64,000 nucleotides of DNA from Candidatus Eiseniibacteriota bacterium. Lineage in GTDB: Bacteria; Orphanbacterota; Orphanbacteria; Orphanbacterales; Orphanbacteraceae. The first letter of the stretch is position 1. Each line of letters opens with the position of its first letter. The notes below the pieces were generated by a model that was given only the letters and a program-made list of their open reading frames with translations, searched no databases and was not told where the DNA came from. Shown in pieces: positions 61,610-64,000 of this stretch. A program made the position numbers and the translations under genes. Location of the stretch: positions 1-64,000 of the forward strand of contig JAJRWB010000046.1 in the NCBI GenBank assembly GCA_024276995.1, read 5' to 3'.

Positions 61610-62638
61610 ATGCCCAGATCGAAAGAGGAAACGATCGAGTTCCTCCATACCCTTCCCCTGGCCGATGTGCACAGGCATTTCGACGGCGCCGTCCGCCCGC
61701 GCACGCTCTGGAATCTCTCGCAGACGTACTATTCCGCCATCCCCGGACTCGACTACGACGGTTTCCGGGAGAAGCTCTCGTACGACGCCTCGCGGGATCG
61801 GACGCTCCTCGACTACCTCGACAAGTTCCATATTCCCCTTCAATACACGCAGTTCTTCGACAATATTCAGACCATCGCCGAAGAGATCGCGGAGGATGCA
61901 TACGCCGACGGTGTGAGGCTTCTCGAATTGAGGCTCAACCCGACGATCCACAGGCGTGCCGGGCTGACCTCCCGGCAGGTGCTCACGGCGGTGAGGAAGG
62001 GCCTGCGCGCGTGCGTCCGGCGCCACGCCGATCTCGAAGCGGGCATCATCGTGATCGCCATGCGGAACCACGGCGGGAACATGGCGAAAATCCTGCTGCG
62101 GGAAGTGGTAGGGGAGATGGAACAGTATCACAGCGGTATCGGCGTCGTCGGTTTCGACATCGCCGGTCCAGAGCGCCCTTTCCCGCCGGTCCTGTTCGTC
62201 GATACCTACGCTCTCGCGACGACCATGGGTTTCCACCGGACCGTCCACGCAGGCGAGGACGAAGGGCCGCGAAGCGTGTGGGACGCGGTCGAGTTGCTCG
62301 GCGCCGAGAGGCTCGGCCACGCGACGAGCGCCGGGCGGGATCGCGAGCTGATCTCACGCTTGGCGAAAGACGGGATCGCCGTGGAGGTGTGTCTCACGTC
62401 GAACGTTCAGACCGGAGCCGTCGACCGGTTGAGCGATCATCCGCTCCCCCGTTTCCTGGAGGCGGGGGTGCCCGTCTGTCTTTCCACCGACAACCCGACC
62501 GTCTCCGGTGTGACCCTCGCCGGGGAGTACGCCACCGCCATCGAGATGTTCGACCTGAGCGACGACGACGTTCGGCGGCTCGTCAACATGTCGCGCCGGC
62601 ATACGTTCATCACTTCCCGGGAGAATCGGTCCTGTTGA
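61610..62638 (+). CDS. add: Adenosine deaminase family protein
   Basis: The 342-residue protein starts at ATG 61610, with GAAGAAGGAG upstream. It has the adenosine deaminase metal sites: HRHFDGAVRPRTLW (about 19), FHRTVHAGED (about 208), GHATSAG, and VCLSTDNPTVSG (typical members read LNTDDP). It would deaminate adenosine or deoxyadenosine to inosine; some relatives act on adenine or other purines. Its 3' end overlaps the end of the convergent protease gene by 29 bases. Confidence 0.9.
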   Translation: MPRSKEETIEFLHTLPLADVHRHFDGAVRPRTLWNLSQTYYSAIPGLDYDGFREKLSYDASRDRTLLDYLDKFHIPLQYTQFFDNIQTIAEEIAEDAYADGVRLLELRLNPTIHRRAGLTSRQVLTAVRKGLRACVRRHADLEAGIIVIAMRNHGGNMAKILLREVVGEMEQYHSGIGVVGFDIAGPERPFPPVLFVDTYALATTMGFHRTVHAGEDEGPRSVWDAVELLGAERLGHATSAGRDRELISRLAKDGIAVEVCLTSNVQTGAVDRLSDHPLPRFLEAGVPVCLSTDNPTVSGVTLAGEYATAIEMFDLSDDDVRRLVNMSRRHTFITSRENRSC

Positions 62639-64000
62639 TCGCCCCGGGGGCGACCTTCTCGAGGAGCACTTCCACCGCCCGCTCGAGCTGCGCGTCGTTC
62701 CCCTTCGGCAGCTCCTCCGGAACCGAGGGGACGAAGATGTCGGGCGTGACGCCGTGGTTCTCCAGGTCGCGTCCGTCGAGGCTGAACCAGCCTGCGCCCG
62801 GTATCCGGAAGACCGTTCCGTCGATGAGCGAGACGTTCTGTGTGCCGATCACCGCGCCGTACGTCGGGACGCCGAGCAGCGTTCCGAGGCCGAGGGTTTT
62901 GAAGGCGTGGGGAAAGATCTCGCCGTCCGAGTAGCTCCGTTCGTTGATCAAGCAGACGACCGGCTTGTCCCAGCGCTCCACCGGGTTGAAGCTGTCGCGC
63001 CGCTCCCGGCTCGTCATCCTGGCATAGGCCCGCCGTTGCAAGATGGTGATCACCTGGTCATGGATCGATCCGCCGTTGTTGTAGCGGATGTCGAGAATCA
63101 ATCCCTCCTTGTCGCCCGCCTCGGCCCAGAGATCCTTCTCGAATCGTTCGATGTCGTGCGGGCCCATGGCGCTCATCCGAACGTAGCCGATGGCGCCGCC
63201 CGACAGGCTGTCGGTGAGCGCCCGGCTCCGGTCGACCCAATCTTCGTAGATGTAACGGCGGATCGCCCCGCGCCCCTCGGGGATGATCGTCACCGTGCGC
63301 CGGTTCTTCCCGTCGGCGCTCGAGGCGAGCACGACGTCCACCTTCTCGTCCGCCTTGCCGTCCCACAGGTCGAAGTAATGCTCCCCAGTTCCCACGTCGA
63401 CGCCGTCGACGCGGATCACGAAATCCCCTTCCCGCACGCGGTTCCCTTCGCGCACCGCGGGGCTGTCGTCGAACACCTTCCCCACGCGGACACCAGGCCC
63501 TTCGTAGGCGTCGTCGACGAGAAAACCGGTGGTCGCCGTGGAGGCGCCCTTCCCGCGGGGCGGGTAGACACCGAGGTGGGATGCGGAAAGCTCGCCGATC
63601 ATCTCGCGGAGGACGTCGCTGAACTCCTCCACCGTGTAGGCCGCCGCCGCACGGTCGGCGTACGCCAATCGAAGCGCCTTCCAGTCGACGCCGTGGAAGC
63701 GGGCGTCGTAGAAACCGTCGTAGAGGAGATTCCACGCCTCGTTGAATTTCTGCTTCCCCTCGGCCGCGAGATCGATGTTGACTCTCGCCGAAAACGCCAC
63801 CGCCGAAGGCTTCCCCTCGACCGCGCCGCCGTCGTCGAAGCGGACGTGCCCGATCTTCCCGTGCCGGTGGAGGAAGAACAGTCCCCTTCCGTCCTTCTCG
63901 AAACGGAAGTTCGACGGCGCCCCCCCTCCCGACGTGAGCCGCGTGATCTTGTCGCCCTCGTCGTTCACGAGCCATAGATCGTCGGTGCCGAGCTGGTCGG
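62610..64000 (-). CDS. Tricorn-like S41 protease (5' part outside the window)
   Basis: The frame is open to the right edge, giving 463 codons of the C-terminal part. It begins in a beta-propeller-like repeat (DDLWLVNDEGDKITRLT). A core domain follows (VNIDLAAEGKQKFNEAWNLLYDGFYD), then a PDZ domain (GVRVGKVFDDSPAVREGNRV) and the S41 peptidase region (GLILDIRYNNGGSIHDQ and NERSYSDGEIFPHAFK with the nucleophile Ser). This matches tricorn proteases, which degrade peptides. The missing N-terminal propellers should lie beyond 64000. Confidence 0.9.
   Translation of the reverse strand, partial: DQLGTDDLWLVNDEGDKITRLTSGGGAPSNFRFEKDGRGLFFLHRHGKIGHVRFDDGGAVEGKPSAVAFSARVNIDLAAEGKQKFNEAWNLLYDGFYDARFHGVDWKALRLAYADRAAAAYTVEEFSDVLREMIGELSASHLGVYPPRGKGASTATTGFLVDDAYEGPGVRVGKVFDDSPAVREGNRVREGDFVIRVDGVDVGTGEHYFDLWDGKADEKVDVVLASSADGKNRRTVTIIPEGRGAIRRYIYEDWVDRSRALTDSLSGGAIGYVRMSAMGPHDIERFEKDLWAEAGDKEGLILDIRYNNGGSIHDQVITILQRRAYARMTSRERRDSFNPVERWDKPVVCLINERSYSDGEIFPHAFKTLGLGTLLGVPTYGAVIGTQNVSLIDGTVFRIPGAGWFSLDGRDLENHGVTPDIFVPSVPEELPKGNDAQLERAVEVLLEKVAPGAINRTDSPGK

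Overview
The window is GC-rich (roughly 60-65% by eye) bacterial chromosome, densely coded on both strands. Several secreted proteins end in a FlgD-like Ig domain (…NPFNP…GVYFYRL…), there is a PorV-like outer membrane protein, the glycogen enzymes are GH57 type, and outer membrane barrels carry a single CXXCH. Together these suggest a Gram-negative member of the FCB superphylum, perhaps a Krumholzibacteria, Eisenbacteria or Latescibacteria-like uncultured lineage. The lineage is inferred from gene style, not from a marker gene. I see no rRNA, tRNA or CRISPR.

Layout. 1-330: the tail of a transposase overlapping a broken FlgD-domain fragment, in DNA of lower GC. 543-6032: a 3'-5' exonuclease; a translationally coupled thiolase / enoyl-CoA hydratase / amidohydrolase set; a secreted metallophosphoesterase. 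6036-7547: a polysaccharide flippase. 7767-23804: secreted starch/glycogen genes. On the minus strand are a giant GH57 protein and a GH13 amylase with three glycogen-binding modules. On the plus strand a six-gene run encodes a FlgD-domain protein, a PorV-like barrel, a barrel gene broken by an amber codon, a barrel fused to a glycogen-binding module, and two lipoproteins with such modules. 24017-33507: a respiratory cluster with a cupredoxin, a pentaheme lipoprotein, a Tat-exported molybdopterin-type subunit, a four-cluster ferredoxin, NrfD, a small membrane protein, and tetra-, octa- and monoheme cytochromes c. It converges on a CXXCH-bearing porin (33605-34939). 35362-42580: a starch-binding FlgD-domain protein, a complete MalK/E/F/G-type ABC importer and a small glycogen-binding-type secreted protein. 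42792-48176: SppA fused to a barrel-like domain, a second heme porin, YceI and a class IV aminotransferase. 48322-54081: glycogen synthase, GH57 glucanotransferase, DUF4912 and GH57 branching enzyme. 54078-64000: methylmalonate-semialdehyde dehydrogenase, ClC channel, alanine symporter, HflKC, adenosine deaminase and a tricorn-like protease cut by the window edge.

How it fits together (inference). Extracellular alpha-glucan would be bound and cut by the secreted GH57 and GH13 enzymes and by surface proteins with glycogen-binding modules. The products would cross the outer membrane through a module-carrying barrel, since no SusC/SusD or TonB receptor is present, and be imported by the MalEFGK-type transporter. 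They could then be stored as glycogen by the GlgA/GH57 set. Two distant genes of this set (starts at 11780 and 37413) have near-identical promoter-operator layouts: an extended -10 box immediately followed by a TGTAAY-N2-RTTACA dyad. This points to one repressor controlling both. The respiratory cluster looks like a quinone-linked complex of the Act/Qrc type wired to an unusual set of c-type cytochromes.
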